The notes: generated by a model not told the origin, from the letters alone. Numbered from the stretch's first letter, positions 7,674 to 16,500 are shown. The stretch is 64,000 bases of DNA from Oceanobacillus profundus (GCF_003515705.1 NZ_QWEH01000005.1:1-64000), one strand, 5' to 3'. Numbers and translations: made by a program.

Positions 7674-8756
7674 TTACTTTTCCGAACTCAAAATCATTCT
7701 TTCTGTCGATTTCACAATTTCTTCTTCATCTATATCTGGATGCGTTATTACGATCGAATAACGTAAACCATCTTCATCCCAAACAATGCTCTTAATTACC
7801 TCTTCATACTCTGCAGCATTTCCTCGAATCTCTAAATCCGCTTCTTCAACTGGCATGTCATCGGGAGTTGGAAACACAGACAACGAAAACAATGGGATAT
7901 TCTCCTTGGAACTATACATTAACTCCAGCTCATGCCGATTCAATCCAGCAGAGAAATCATACATTTGCATGCTTGCAAGATGATATGCTTCCTCTTGAAA
8001 TACAAGGAACGCTTGGCCCAGCGCTTCCTCCGCTTCTTCTACTGTAACTGTTTCTGGCCCCAATTCCTCTAGATCCTCTTCCAAGTTTGTAATTTCAATA
8101 TCTTCCGGAATATCAAGCGTAAACGTGTCATCTGCAAAGTCTGGTGAGAAATCCAACTCTGTATACTCGAATTCTGTTCGAATATCTCCTGTTTCTGAAA
8201 CAAGCTTCACAACAAACCACGTTTTTTGATCCACCCATAATTCCATGTCTCCTAGTAAATTATCCGCTTCATTCGCTTTTACCCGAATGTGGAATGTATC
8301 AGCATCAAGCATTTGTTCCTCCCCAACCATTTCATAGGTATGAGATTCCCCCATCATCCCCATCATCGTTTTGAATTGCTCTTTAGGACTTATACCTGCA
8401 AAGTCTACAAACTCTGTCGTATCCATTTCTTGCGCCTGGTTATTTGCTTTATCATAGATAAGCATTGTAGTGCCATCATTTAATACTTCTACTTCTTGTT
8501 TTAGTACTTGATCGTTCGTAACAACCTTTCTTTTCTCGCCTTCAACATACTCCTCCAGGATGATATGCTGTGTCATTTCTTCTCCTTCAAACATTTTCAT
8601 TTCCGCTACACCTTGATAGGCATTTACATCCTTCTCCGATTCAATAGCATTTTGGATAATTTCCTCTGCAGAAACTTCCATATTTTGTGAACAGCCTCCT
8701 AATATTAATGTAATAAGACTTAGTAAAATCAAACCTTTTCTCCACGTAAACTTCAT
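7674..8756 (-). CDS. LolA/YdcC-like lipoprotein
   Basis: This 360-residue exported lipoprotein has an N-terminal signal with lipobox LILGGC (lipidated Cys22). The body resembles the LolA-like fold of the B. subtilis YdcC family: an extended beta-rich region with GMMGESHTYEMVGEEQML and DMELWVDQKTWFVVKL, followed by an acidic second domain rich in Glu/Asp. It starts 2 bp after the sensor kinase stop, so it belongs to the two-component operon and may act as a surface sensor or accessory lipoprotein. No catalytic residues are recognised. Confidence 0.75.
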   Translation of the reverse strand: MKFTWRKGLILLSLITLILGGCSQNMEVSAEEIIQNAIESEKDVNAYQGVAEMKMFEGEEMTQHIILEEYVEGEKRKVVTNDQVLKQEVEVLNDGTTMLIYDKANNQAQEMDTTEFVDFAGISPKEQFKTMMGMMGESHTYEMVGEEQMLDADTFHIRVKANEADNLLGDMELWVDQKTWFVVKLVSETGDIRTEFEYTELDFSPDFADDTFTLDIPEDIEITNLEEDLEELGPETVTVEEAEEALGQAFLVFQEEAYHLASMQMYDFSAGLNRHELELMYSSKENIPLFSLSVFPTPDDMPVEEADLEIRGNAAEYEEVIKSIVWDEDGLRYSIVITHPDIDEEEIVKSTERMILSSEK

Positions 8757-8758
8757 GA

Positions 8759-10219
8759 TTAACCCTTCTCCTTTAACCAGCAGGCAATTAATGTGCCCTT
8801 ATTTTCAGTTGACCAAATTTTTATCTCCCCATCATGCTTTTCCATAATTATTTTTGCAATACTTAATCCGAGACCTGAAGTTGCCCCTTTTCCTCGTGAA
8901 GCATCATCTTGATAAAAGGGTTGGAAGATCTTTTCTAGTTGACTATGCTTTATGCCTTTTCCTTCGTTCTGAATAAGCATCACAGTCCCACCCTGCCTGA
9001 ATAAATTCACATCATCTTTAAACTCTGGGAATACCCAATTTGGTAATGGCTTCCTCGATGAAATGGCAGCTAACCAAATACGACGATGTTTCGGAGTATA
9101 GCGAATGCTATTATCCATTAAATTATCAACAAGGCGAATCATTTGTTTCGGATCAAGCATGTAGGAATTCCTAACATGCAGTTCGGTGTTTAGTTCTATA
9201 TCTTTTTTGAAGCATGGCTCTTCATAACCAGAAAACAGCATTTCAAAAAACTCTTCCCCATTTACTTGTACGATATGGAGCATATTATCAGTTGATTGAA
9301 GCGAGGTGAATATTGATAAATCATCGATCATTTGCTTCATATGTTCTAATTTTTCATAGAGTATCATTTGATAGTCTTCTTTTTCTTCTTTTGATAAATG
9401 GTGATTTTCCAAAGCTTCGGTGTATGTTCGAATAACGGTTAATGGTGTTTTTAAGTCATGAGATAAGGAGGCAACCATATATTCTTTTTCATGCTGCTGT
9501 TTGGCAAGAGCATCTCTCGTTTCTGCTATTTGAGCTTTCATTTGCTCGAAATGTGTAATAACTACTCCAATTTCATCCTTCGATTGAACCAGCTCCTGAT
9601 TCAATTTCTTACCTGCCGCAAATGCTTTCATATGTTCTTGTAACTGATACAAAGGTCGATTCAGCTTACGGTTGATAGAGAGCATAACCACTGAATAGAG
9701 TGCAATGAAAAAGATACCCAATAATATAAACATCATCGTCGTACGTTGATTGGAGGTCTCTACCCACGCTTTTCTACCTAATGTAATATCATATAAACCA
9801 ACTACCCGATTCGTATCATCAAATACTGGCTTTTTCACCGAATAGGTTCGCGTTTTTTTCTGATATTCATTTAAATTCTGAAATAATTTTTCTTGATTCA
9901 CTTGAAAAAGCTGCGGGTTTCCTGGTGTATTCATCGTAGAAAACAACTGAACGCCATCATAACGAAATAAATCGATTTTGAGATTATCATCTGCCAGACT
10001 ACGCAAATGCTGGTAGTTTTCGTCAGACTGAATTTTATATAAGGCTTCTTCCTTTAATTCGCTTTCCAGATTTGTAACGACATTTTGAAAAGTTAGATAT
10101 TCCATTAAATCCTGATCTTGATCATAAGCGCTTAAATTAATATAGAGTAAATAAATAGCGGCAATCGGTAAAACCATAACGAGCAAATAACTTATCATAA
10201 GCCAGTTTTTAATCTTCAT
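8759..10219 (-). CDS. Two-component sensor histidine kinase
   Basis: This 486-residue membrane kinase (from the ATG at 10219) has a transmembrane helix near its N-terminus, an extracytoplasmic loop of about 140 residues, a second membrane helix, a HAMP linker, an H-box SLSHDLKTPLTVIRTYTEAL with the phospho-accepting His, and N, G1 and G2 boxes (DNLMDNSIRYTP, SGLGLSIAKIIMEKH). Its ATG overlaps the response regulator stop (ATGA), with GGAGAA as ribosome binding site, so the longer reading from 10258 is not needed. The loop presumably senses an envelope signal; the ligand is unknown. Confidence 0.9.
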   Translation of the reverse strand: MKIKNWLMISYLLVMVLPIAAIYLLYINLSAYDQDQDLMEYLTFQNVVTNLESELKEEALYKIQSDENYQHLRSLADDNLKIDLFRYDGVQLFSTMNTPGNPQLFQVNQEKLFQNLNEYQKKTRTYSVKKPVFDDTNRVVGLYDITLGRKAWVETSNQRTTMMFILLGIFFIALYSVVMLSINRKLNRPLYQLQEHMKAFAAGKKLNQELVQSKDEIGVVITHFEQMKAQIAETRDALAKQQHEKEYMVASLSHDLKTPLTVIRTYTEALENHHLSKEEKEDYQMILYEKLEHMKQMIDDLSIFTSLQSTDNMLHIVQVNGEEFFEMLFSGYEEPCFKKDIELNTELHVRNSYMLDPKQMIRLVDNLMDNSIRYTPKHRRIWLAAISSRKPLPNWVFPEFKDDVNLFRQGGTVMLIQNEGKGIKHSQLEKIFQPFYQDDASRGKGATSGLGLSIAKIIMEKHDGEIKIWSTENKGTLIACWLKEKG

Positions 10220-10926
10220 CCAACTTGTTCTCCTATAAAACGATACCCAACACCCCAAACGGTCTGGACAAATCTCGCTTGCTTTCCTGTATCTTTTAGC
10301 TTCGTGCGAAGACTTTTAATATGAACGGTTACGGTATTATTGCCATCTACATTCATCAATTGCCATACATGCTCATATATTTTCACTTTTTCAAACGTAA
10401 TAAATGGATTTTTAGCAAGTAAAAACAAAATCTCCCGCTCTTTAGTGGTTAGAAAGAGAATTTTCCCATCTAAAAATACAGCTTCATTCAAAAAGTCAAT
10501 GGCTAACCCATGTTTATAATGAAAAATCTGCTCATTATAATGCTTCTTTGTATAGCGCTCGTATCTTCTTAGGTGAGAATGTACTCGAGCAGTCAATTCT
10601 TTCAGGCTAAATGGCTTGGTTAAATAATCATCTGCACCAAGACCCAATCCACGTATTTTGCTTTCATCCTCATTTTTAGCACTAACAATTAATAACGGTA
10701 CGTCACTTTCTAACCGAATGGTTTCACATAATGTAAAACCATCCATCTCTGGCATCATGAGATCCACGAGCACTAAAGAATAGTCATCGGCTCTAAAATC
10801 TTCCAAGCCCTCCAATCCTGTCGATGCCCAGGTCACTTGAAAACCTTCTCTATTTAAGTGATCCCTCATAATCCGGGCAATTTCATAATCATCTTCTACG
10901 ATAAGAATTTTACTTTGTTCTACCAT
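10216..10926 (-). CDS. OmpR-family response regulator
   Basis: This 236-residue regulator has a receiver domain with acidic pocket EDD (11-13), phospho-acceptor Asp55 (LVLVDLMMPEMDG) and the conserved ADDYLTKPF loop, followed by an OmpR/PhoB winged helix ending in VQTVWGVGYRFIG. It is the first gene of the regulator-kinase-lipoprotein operon and is coupled to the kinase by a 4-bp overlap. Likely targets include its own operon. A GGGGGA-type ribosome binding site precedes the start. Confidence 0.93.
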   Translation of the reverse strand: MVEQSKILIVEDDYEIARIMRDHLNREGFQVTWASTGLEGLEDFRADDYSLVLVDLMMPEMDGFTLCETIRLESDVPLLIVSAKNEDESKIRGLGLGADDYLTKPFSLKELTARVHSHLRRYERYTKKHYNEQIFHYKHGLAIDFLNEAVFLDGKILFLTTKEREILFLLAKNPFITFEKVKIYEHVWQLMNVDGNNTVTVHIKSLRTKLKDTGKQARFVQTVWGVGYRFIGEQVG

Positions 10927-11055
10927 AGGTCCCCCTCTTCTCTAACTCAAGTATAAGTCACTTTAGTAACGACAACGCAAAAGTTTATTTTTAGTTAATA
11001 ATTAGTGGGTAGCTAAGTAAATCTAAAATTAATCTAAACCGCTTACCTCAGAACA

Positions 11056-11090
11056 TAAAAAAACCTTTTCTACGTTTCCCATAGAAAAGG
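11056..11090 (-). terminator. Terminator of the TetR/ABC operon
   Basis: The stem CCTTTTCT (11064-11071) pairs with AGAAAAGG (11083-11090); on the minus strand it is followed by seven T residues (11057-11063). It closes the transcript that includes the TetR gene ending at 11109. Confidence 0.85.
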
Positions 11091-11108
11091 ATCAAAAGCT
11101 AAAAACAC

Positions 11109-11732
11109 CTATTCCCTTGGCACAATCCCATTTTCCAGAACTTGAATAATCCGTTCAACCTCTTCCTCATCGTTCCAATCACCATCAGGAACAATAACAT
11201 ATCGTGCAATAATATAAGAAAAAATAGACGAGGCAACAATTCGAATGATTGTATCCGAATGGGTTTGAATGAGCTGGCCCTTAGCTTGATAATGTTCAAC
11301 AATGTTTCTAAGTCTAGCAAAAATATCTTTCCCGATATGCTCAATAAACTGCTCCTTTAACTCTGGATGAAAAGGAATTTCCTGAATTAATATTCGTAAA
11401 AGGGGAAGGTTTTTTTTAATAAATGCTTTTCTATTCTCAATCATAGCTCGAATAAAATCTTGAAAATGTTCAAAATCCTGATCAAGCACCTTGTTCATAT
11501 CATTTTTCACCATTGGAGCGATTAACTTCACCATCATCGGTGAGACAATCGATAACAACAGCCCCTTTTTGGATTTAAAATGCTTGAAAATCGTTCCTTC
11601 TGCGACTTCCGCTTTATTCGCGATCTCACTTGTAGAAGTACCTGCATAGCCTTTTTCTGCGAATAGCTCTGTCGCTGCCTCTAATATCGCTATTTGTTTT
11701 TTAGTTAATTTCGTCTCACTATTTGTCATCAA
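11109..11732 (-). CDS. TetR family transcriptional regulator
   Basis: This 207-residue repressor has a typical N-terminal helix-turn-helix (ILEAATELFAEKGYAGTSTSEIANKAEVAEGTIFKHFKSK, residues about 14-53) and a ligand-binding helical C-terminal domain. It lies 81 bp downstream of the ABC-2 permease gene on the same strand. The near-perfect palindrome at 13590-13621, ahead of the ABC ATPase gene, has a TetR-type operator core (TGAGTGATTACTCA), so it most likely represses the exporter genes and releases on binding a toxic substrate. Confidence 0.92.
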   Translation of the reverse strand: MMTNSETKLTKKQIAILEAATELFAEKGYAGTSTSEIANKAEVAEGTIFKHFKSKKGLLLSIVSPMMVKLIAPMVKNDMNKVLDQDFEHFQDFIRAMIENRKAFIKKNLPLLRILIQEIPFHPELKEQFIEHIGKDIFARLRNIVEHYQAKGQLIQTHSDTIIRIVASSIFSYIIARYVIVPDGDWNDEEEVERIIQVLENGIVPRE

Positions 11733-11813
11733 ATTTCGCCTCTTATCAAGTTAAACATTCCTTATCTAACATCATATCGAATAAGTGTCACATGGCGCAA
11801 CGAAAAGCCTACG

Positions 11814-12845
11814 TTATATTTTCCGATACTTACGAAGTGCCAAACCATTTAAAAGCATAAATAGTAATGAAAAGCCAAATAGAATAATAAGATTAACAAA
11901 AATTTCGCCAAAGCCATGTCCCCTTACCATAACATCTCGTAGTGCATCTGCAGCATAATAAAGCGGAGTAAACGGACCAACCCAGCTTAACCAGTCGGAA
12001 ATCGTTTCTAAATTAAATAATCCCGAAAAGAATATTTGCGGAATAACAACAATCGGTATGAATTGAATCATTTGCAATTCATTGTTCGCAAATGAAGAAA
12101 TGAGTATGCCTAATGTTAGTGCCGTGAGCGCAAGTGACAATGTAATTAAAAGCACATAAATAAATGCTCCTACCATCATCATATTCAGTACATAAATAGC
12201 ATACCATGCAATAATCGTTGATTGAATGATCGTGAAGATTCCAAATCCAAGAACATATCCCGTCACAATCTCCCATTTACGCAATGGTGTAGAGAGCAGC
12301 CGTTCCAATGTTCCTGTTGTCCGCTCACGAATAAAGGAAACGCCAGCAATAATAAAGACAAAGAAAAAGACAAAGAACCCGAGCAGTACTGGCCCAAAGT
12401 AATCAAATGGTCCCATATCACTTGAGCCGTATAAATAATCAATTTCAAACTGTGCAGCACTTTCACCCTGCTGCAGTGAGCTAAAAGCTGATTGGATCCA
12501 TCTCAATGTAGCGCTATTCACACTTGGGTCACTACCTTCAAGAAAGACAGCTGAAGTGGTGGCATCATCAAGTAAAATATAACCATCAATCTCCTCAGAG
12601 TGGACAGCTTGCTGTGCATCATTTTCATTCGTGTATATGGTTACTTCAGCATCTGTCGTATCAATTTGGTCAACAATAGCTTCAGGAATCTCTACTAATC
12701 CCACTTTCGGTACATAATCATCTCCATTAAAAACCAAGTGAAGCATAGTTAGGACTAAAATCGGCGCAAAGATAAGCAAACCTAATGTCCGTTTATCCCG
12801 TATAAGCTGTTGCAAAATCCTTTTTGTTAATGCAATAACTCTCAC
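11814..12845 (-). CDS. ABC-2 type transporter permease with extracytoplasmic domain
   Basis: This 343-residue permease has one N-terminal helix (about 20-38), an extracytoplasmic domain of about 130 residues, then five closely spaced helices from about residue 155 to the end. The loop motif SFIRERTTGTLERLLSTPL, typical of the YhhJ/ABC2_membrane_3 exporters, lies just after the second helix. Its start overlaps the ATPase stop by 4 bp. With the ATPase it forms a drug-export-like half transporter controlled by the adjacent TetR protein. Confidence 0.9.
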   Translation of the reverse strand: MRVIALTKRILQQLIRDKRTLGLLIFAPILVLTMLHLVFNGDDYVPKVGLVEIPEAIVDQIDTTDAEVTIYTNENDAQQAVHSEEIDGYILLDDATTSAVFLEGSDPSVNSATLRWIQSAFSSLQQGESAAQFEIDYLYGSSDMGPFDYFGPVLLGFFVFFFVFIIAGVSFIRERTTGTLERLLSTPLRKWEIVTGYVLGFGIFTIIQSTIIAWYAIYVLNMMMVGAFIYVLLITLSLALTALTLGILISSFANNELQMIQFIPIVVIPQIFFSGLFNLETISDWLSWVGPFTPLYYAADALRDVMVRGHGFGEIFVNLIILFGFSLLFMLLNGLALRKYRKI

Positions 12846-13573
12846 GATGTCGCACCTCCATAAACAAGAAACGCTTGTTCAATCGTATCTGAATTTGTCT
12901 CATTACGTAACGCTTCCGCCGTTCCGACAGCAATCAATTCTCCGTCTCGCATAAGTCCCAGCCGATCACATTTTTCAGCCTCATCCATTACATGAGTTGT
13001 AACAATTATCGTTGTCCCTTTCCGATTTAAATCATAAAATGCATCCCAAATACTTTTCCTTAAAACGGGATCAATCCCAACAGTTGGCTCATCCAGAATT
13101 AGCATTTCAGGTTCATGAAGTAGTGCAATCGCTAGTGATAATCTTCTTTTCATACCACCAGAATAATTGGATACAGGTTTATTTAAATGATCGGATAAGT
13201 CAACAAGCTGCATCACTTCGTTAATTCTTTCCTTTTTCTTTTTGCCTTTCAATCCATATAAGCTTGCAAAGAACTGTAAATTTTCGTTTGCTGATAATTC
13301 TTCGTAAAGTGCATCTGCTTGGGCCATATAACCTATTCGCTCCATCAATTTGAGTGTTGGCATTCTTTCTCCAAATATATAATTTTCGCCTGATGTAGGA
13401 ACATCTAGCCCTGCTAATTCTTTTATTAAGGTTGATTTCCCAGCACCAGACGGACCGAGAAGTCCGAATATCTCCCCTTCCTCAATTTCGAGATTGATAT
13501 CCTTTAGTACTTCGTGCTTGCCAAACTGCTTAAACACATGTTGAATCGAGATACATGAGTTTTGATTTCGCAT
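12842..13573 (-). CDS. ABC transporter ATP-binding protein
   Basis: This 243-residue ATPase has Walker A GPSGAGKSTLIK, Q-loop MAQADALYEELS, signature YSGGMKRRLSLAIAL, Walker B MLILDEPTVGIDP and switch TTHVMDEAEKC. It powers the permease encoded downstream. A GTG three codons upstream is part of the GAGGTGA ribosome binding site, so the ATG at 13573, 5-6 bp after it, is preferred. The palindromic operator begins 17 bp upstream, so repressor binding would block initiation or early elongation. Confidence 0.92.
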   Translation of the reverse strand: MRNQNSCISIQHVFKQFGKHEVLKDINLEIEEGEIFGLLGPSGAGKSTLIKELAGLDVPTSGENYIFGERMPTLKLMERIGYMAQADALYEELSANENLQFFASLYGLKGKKKKERINEVMQLVDLSDHLNKPVSNYSGGMKRRLSLAIALLHEPEMLILDEPTVGIDPVLRKSIWDAFYDLNRKGTTIIVTTHVMDEAEKCDRLGLMRDGELIAVGTAEALRNETNSDTIEQAFLVYGGATS

Positions 13574-13589
13574 CCGTTTCACCTCGCCA

Positions 13590-13621
13590 TGTTATAAGTG
13601 AGTGATTACTCACTTATAACA
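13590..13621. promoter_or_regulatory. Palindromic operator, probably for the TetR repressor
   Basis: Two perfect 14-bp arms (13590-13603 and 13608-13621) surround a 4-bp centre. The core TGAGTGATTACTCA is typical of operators bound by AcrR/QacR-like TetR dimers. Its place directly upstream of the ABC-2 operon and the TetR gene in the same operon support autoregulated control. Confidence 0.8.
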
Positions 13622-13664
13622 TACAGCAATATTCAATTCATGTAAAGCACGTGAGAATTAACTT

Positions 13665-13715
13665 TTTAAAAAAAATAAGCTTCCACTCTGCATTCCACAG
13701 AATGAAAACTTATTT
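13665..13715 (-). terminator. Terminator after the DHA2 efflux gene
   Basis: Complementary AATAAG/CTTATT arms around an inner CATTC/GAATG hairpin lie 13 bp beyond the stop at 13728, and on the minus strand they are followed by a long T-run. Confidence 0.7.
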
Positions 13716-13727
13716 TTCATTAATCTA

Positions 13728-15209
13728 TTAATTTTCCTCAACCGGCTGCTCTTCTGTTTCTTTCGGTACAGCGCGATAAACAAAAAATGCCATAATGACA
13801 GCAACAATGGATATAGCAAAAGCAATAAAATATACAAGTTCCACACCCGCCACCATTGCTTCTTTGATAGCAGTAGGATCTGTAGGATTGTTTGCATTTT
13901 GCAACAAACCATTTTGTCTCGCATTCATAATACTAATAAATACAGATACCCCAATTGCTCCTGCAACAGGCTGTAATGTTGTCATTACAGCAGTTCCATG
14001 TGGATACAAGTGCTTTGGAAGCTGATTTAAACCATTGGTTTCAGCAGGCATCATAATTGCAGAAACAGACAACATGAGTAAAATGTATCCAACAACAATT
14101 ACCCAGACTGGTGTATCTAAATCCAATCTACTCATCATAAACATGGTTCCACATAAAACAAGCGTTGCTGGAATCATCAAGACTCGCGGACCAAACTTAT
14201 CAAAGAGTCCACCCATTACCGGTGACATTGCACCATTTAGAATGCTACCAGGCAGTAGAACTAGCCCTGCTGTAGCAGCTGTTAAAGCTAGGGGACCTTG
14301 CATGTAAATTGGTAAAATAATTTCTGAAGCAAACATCGCCATAATGATGATTAAGAACATAAGTACCCCATGCGTGTACATCGGATAACGAAAAACACGT
14401 AAATCAATCAGAGGCTCTTCCAGTCTTAATTGTCTCCATGTAAACAATGCCACTGCAATGAAGCCTATGATAATTACAGTATATACTTTAGGCTCTAAAA
14501 ACCCAGTTTCCCCTGCCGAACTAAAGCCATAAACGATCGCACCGAATCCGATTGTTGAAAAAACAAGGGAAATGATATCTATTTTCGGCTTCGTCACTTC
14601 TGATACATTCACTAAATATTTAGATGCGAATGCAATCGAAAATAATGCAAACGGAATAACGGAAATAAATAAATAGCGCCATCCTAAATATTCAACAATT
14701 ACGCCAGATAAGGTTGGCCCGATTGCCGGAGCAAACATAATTACTAACCCAACTAGCCCCATAACCTTCCCTCTTCGATGTGGCGGGAAAATTAACAAGA
14801 ACACATTAAATATAATCGGCATCAACAAACCTGTACCAACCGCTTGAATAAGTCGGCCGACAAGCAATATTGGAAAGTTCGGCGCAAGCGCACTTATTGT
14901 TGTACCGATTGTAAAGACGATCATTGTACTTATAAATAGCTGACGTGTTGTAAACCACTGCATTAATACAGCTGATGCAGGGATAATAATTCCCATAATT
15001 AACATAAATCCTGTTGCCATCCACTGCACAGTTGTTAGTGTTACACCAAACTCAGCCATAAGTGTCGTTAATGCTATATTTAATAAAGTTTCATTTAATA
15101 TTGCAAAGAAAGCACCAATAATTAAAGAAAGCATAATTGGCATTACTTTCACATTAGGATTATCAGCAAGATATTCATATTTTTCTTGCTGATTGTTGTG
15201 ATCTGTCAT
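13728..15209 (-). CDS. MFS drug:H+ antiporter, DHA2 (14-TMS) family
   Basis: This 493-residue permease has about 14 hydrophobic helices and the DHA2 motifs: motif C-like GPTLSGVIVEYLGWRYLFI, and LIQAVGTGLLMPIIFNVFLLIFPPHRRGKVMGL. It resembles the LmrB/EmrB/Mdr group of proton-driven multidrug exporters of Bacillaceae. It is transcribed alone, from about 15.2 kb, with its own terminator, upstream of the TetR-controlled ABC exporter. The substrate cannot be read from sequence. Confidence 0.9.
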   Translation of the reverse strand: MTDHNNQQEKYEYLADNPNVKVMPIMLSLIIGAFFAILNETLLNIALTTLMAEFGVTLTTVQWMATGFMLIMGIIIPASAVLMQWFTTRQLFISTMIVFTIGTTISALAPNFPILLVGRLIQAVGTGLLMPIIFNVFLLIFPPHRRGKVMGLVGLVIMFAPAIGPTLSGVIVEYLGWRYLFISVIPFALFSIAFASKYLVNVSEVTKPKIDIISLVFSTIGFGAIVYGFSSAGETGFLEPKVYTVIIIGFIAVALFTWRQLRLEEPLIDLRVFRYPMYTHGVLMFLIIIMAMFASEIILPIYMQGPLALTAATAGLVLLPGSILNGAMSPVMGGLFDKFGPRVLMIPATLVLCGTMFMMSRLDLDTPVWVIVVGYILLMLSVSAIMMPAETNGLNQLPKHLYPHGTAVMTTLQPVAGAIGVSVFISIMNARQNGLLQNANNPTDPTAIKEAMVAGVELVYFIAFAISIVAVIMAFFVYRAVPKETEEQPVEEN

Positions 15210-15560
15210 AGAAAAACCCCCTTACTATTTTTTTGCTCATACCTGTTTATATTCACAGAATCCAGCTAGAATATTCACATGCAAATTTCCAACGAGCCTG
15301 GTCTGTTATTTGCTCTACTCATTATCTCTTGACAACCTTTTAACATTACCATAATTGATTCATCATGACAAGCGTTTTTTTAAGTATAATTTAAAGGATA
15401 AAAAGGAAAAAACAAGTAGAATCTTTATATTGGCAATTATTTGTTCTTCCTTATACACATACCAGCCGCCCAATCTTTTAAATTCAATCCCACATTAGAC
15501 GAATTCCCCATATAGTAAAGGGAGCGATTTTTTATGAGCAGAAAAGGGAGGAAAGAATAG
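15210..15560. other. Intergenic region between divergent genes
   Basis: This 350-bp AT-rich spacer separates the minus-strand efflux gene from the plus-strand collagen-like gene. A TTGACA hexamer occurs at 15329-15334 but the matching -10 (TAATTG near 15352) is poor. No gene or strong hairpin was found. Confidence 0.5.
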
Positions 15561-16145
15561 ATGAATTATCATAATAATCCATATCATCCACCGCAACATG
15601 ATGATGAAAGGCAGTTTAATCTTCCAGGGAACATACTTGGTCAGATTTTCGGCCCTGGATCTGGCGGTGGTCCAGGTGGTCCAGGCGGTCCTGGAGGTTT
15701 CCCTGGCGGTCCAGGCGGCCCCGGAGGTCCTGGAGGTTTCCCTGGCGGCGGACCCGGCGGCTTCCCTGGTGGTCCAGGTGGCCCCGGAGGTCCTGGAGGC
15801 TTTCCTGGCGGCGGACCCGGTGGCTTCCCTGGTGGTCCAGGTGGCCCCGGAGGTCCTGGAGGTTTCCCTGGAGGCGGTGGCGGTGGACAACAAGCTGGAC
15901 CACCTACCTCTCCACCACCGAATTTCACACCCGAACAATCACAGTTCCAAACATTCGCGGTTGATCCAGGTGGAATTCGAGGCTGTTTATTCCGATTCAC
16001 CTATATTTGGTTAAGAAGAGACGCTTTTTGGTTTTTCCCAACGTTTGTTGGCAGAAATTCAATTGCAGGATTCAGATGGACCGGATTCAGATGGGTGTAT
16101 TTCGGTATCGACTTAAACCAAATTCAATCGTTTCAATGCTATTAG
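15561..16145 (+). CDS. Collagen-like Gly/Pro-rich repeat protein
   Basis: This 194-residue protein has a hydrophilic head (about 1-30), a Gly-Pro-Phe repeat tract (about 33-110; GGP triplets punctuated by GGFPGG) and a conserved-looking aromatic C-terminal domain with FRFTYIWLRR, FWFFPTFVGR and GFRWTGFRW. No signal peptide or membrane helix is seen. The Gly-X-Y phase holds through the tract except for one Pro at a Gly position in each 21-residue unit, so a short interrupted triple helix is possible. In Bacillaceae such proteins are often spore-surface components; that role is inference. GGGAGG lies 11 bp before the ATG. Confidence 0.8.
   Translation: MNYHNNPYHPPQHDDERQFNLPGNILGQIFGPGSGGGPGGPGGPGGFPGGPGGPGGPGGFPGGGPGGFPGGPGGPGGPGGFPGGGPGGFPGGPGGPGGPGGFPGGGGGGQQAGPPTSPPPNFTPEQSQFQTFAVDPGGIRGCLFRFTYIWLRRDAFWFFPTFVGRNSIAGFRWTGFRWVYFGIDLNQIQSFQCY
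15708..15881 (+). repeat. 63-bp tandem repeat encoding the collagen-like tract
   Basis: Near-identical 63-bp units start at 15708, 15771 and (partial) 15834, each encoding 21 residues made of GGP triplets and two GGFPG elements. Differences are mostly silent third positions. The unit is GC-rich against an AT-rich background and could expand or contract by slippage. Confidence 0.9.
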
Positions 16146-16153
16146 TTACACAC

Positions 16154-16181
16154 AAAGACCGCCTTCCATTATGCGGTCTTT
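16154..16181 (+). terminator. Probable terminator after the collagen-like gene
   Basis: A perfect 9-bp stem AAAGACCGC/GCGGTCTTT (16154-16162, 16173-16181) follows the stop at 16145. The tail after the stem has few T residues. Confidence 0.6.
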
Positions 16182-16217
16182 AAACTTCTCTCCATTTTTT
16201 AAATCTACATAAACGAT

Positions 16218-16254
16218 ATCCCCCCTTTATTCATATCCTAAATAAAGGGGGGAT
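16218..16254 (+). promoter_or_regulatory. Hairpin sequestering the ribosome binding site of a small membrane protein
   Basis: A perfect 14-bp inverted repeat (16218-16231, 16241-16254; 9-nt loop) has the G-run ribosome binding site (16247-16252) and the first upstream ATG in its 3' arm. Folded, the RNA would hide the initiation site of the gene at 16259. No U-run follows, so a terminator role is unlikely. Confidence 0.7.
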
Positions 16255-16258
16255 GATG

Positions 16259-16462
16259 ATGAATCAACTTGCTTTACTCTTTCTTACAGCAATCCTGGCT
16301 GGTTTTGGATTAATTGTTGTAACGTCGTTAGCATCTTCATTTATTACGTCTACAACAATCGTCAATTTCTTAATTGCTGTAGGAACAATTGCTGTCATCG
16401 TATTTGCCTTTTCAGTTCTCTATATTGCTATTAAAGCTTTATTCCAAAAAAATTGGATGTAG
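16259..16462 (+). CDS. Small two-helix membrane protein
   Basis: This 67-residue hydrophobic protein has two predicted membrane helices (about 6-28 and 32-56) and a short basic-aromatic tail (FQKNWM). Three in-frame ATGs occur at 16253, 16256 and 16259; the third has the best spacing from the AAAGGGGGG site. No family is recognised. The hairpin that covers its ribosome binding site points to translational control. It is not clearly in an operon with the collagen-like gene, which ends in its own hairpin 70 bp upstream. Confidence 0.6.
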   Translation: MNQLALLFLTAILAGFGLIVVTSLASSFITSTTIVNFLIAVGTIAVIVFAFSVLYIAIKALFQKNWM

Positions 16463-16470
16463 CACAGCAT

Positions 16471-16500
16471 AGTGGGGAAGCTTGATAGCTTGCCCACTAC
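16471..16500 (+). terminator. Hairpin after the small membrane protein gene
   Basis: A 13-bp stem with one mismatch (TAGTGGGGAAGCT with AGCTTGCCCACTA) lies 9 bp beyond the stop at 16462. It has no U-run, so it may stabilise the 3' end rather than terminate. Confidence 0.45.

Noticed and set aside
15495-16014. Long ORFs in other frames over the collagen-like gene, including a Pro-rich minus-strand ORF
   Set aside because: They are by-products of the GC-rich GGP repeat, which stays open in all frames; only the plus-strand frame from 15561 has a ribosome binding site and a non-repeat domain.
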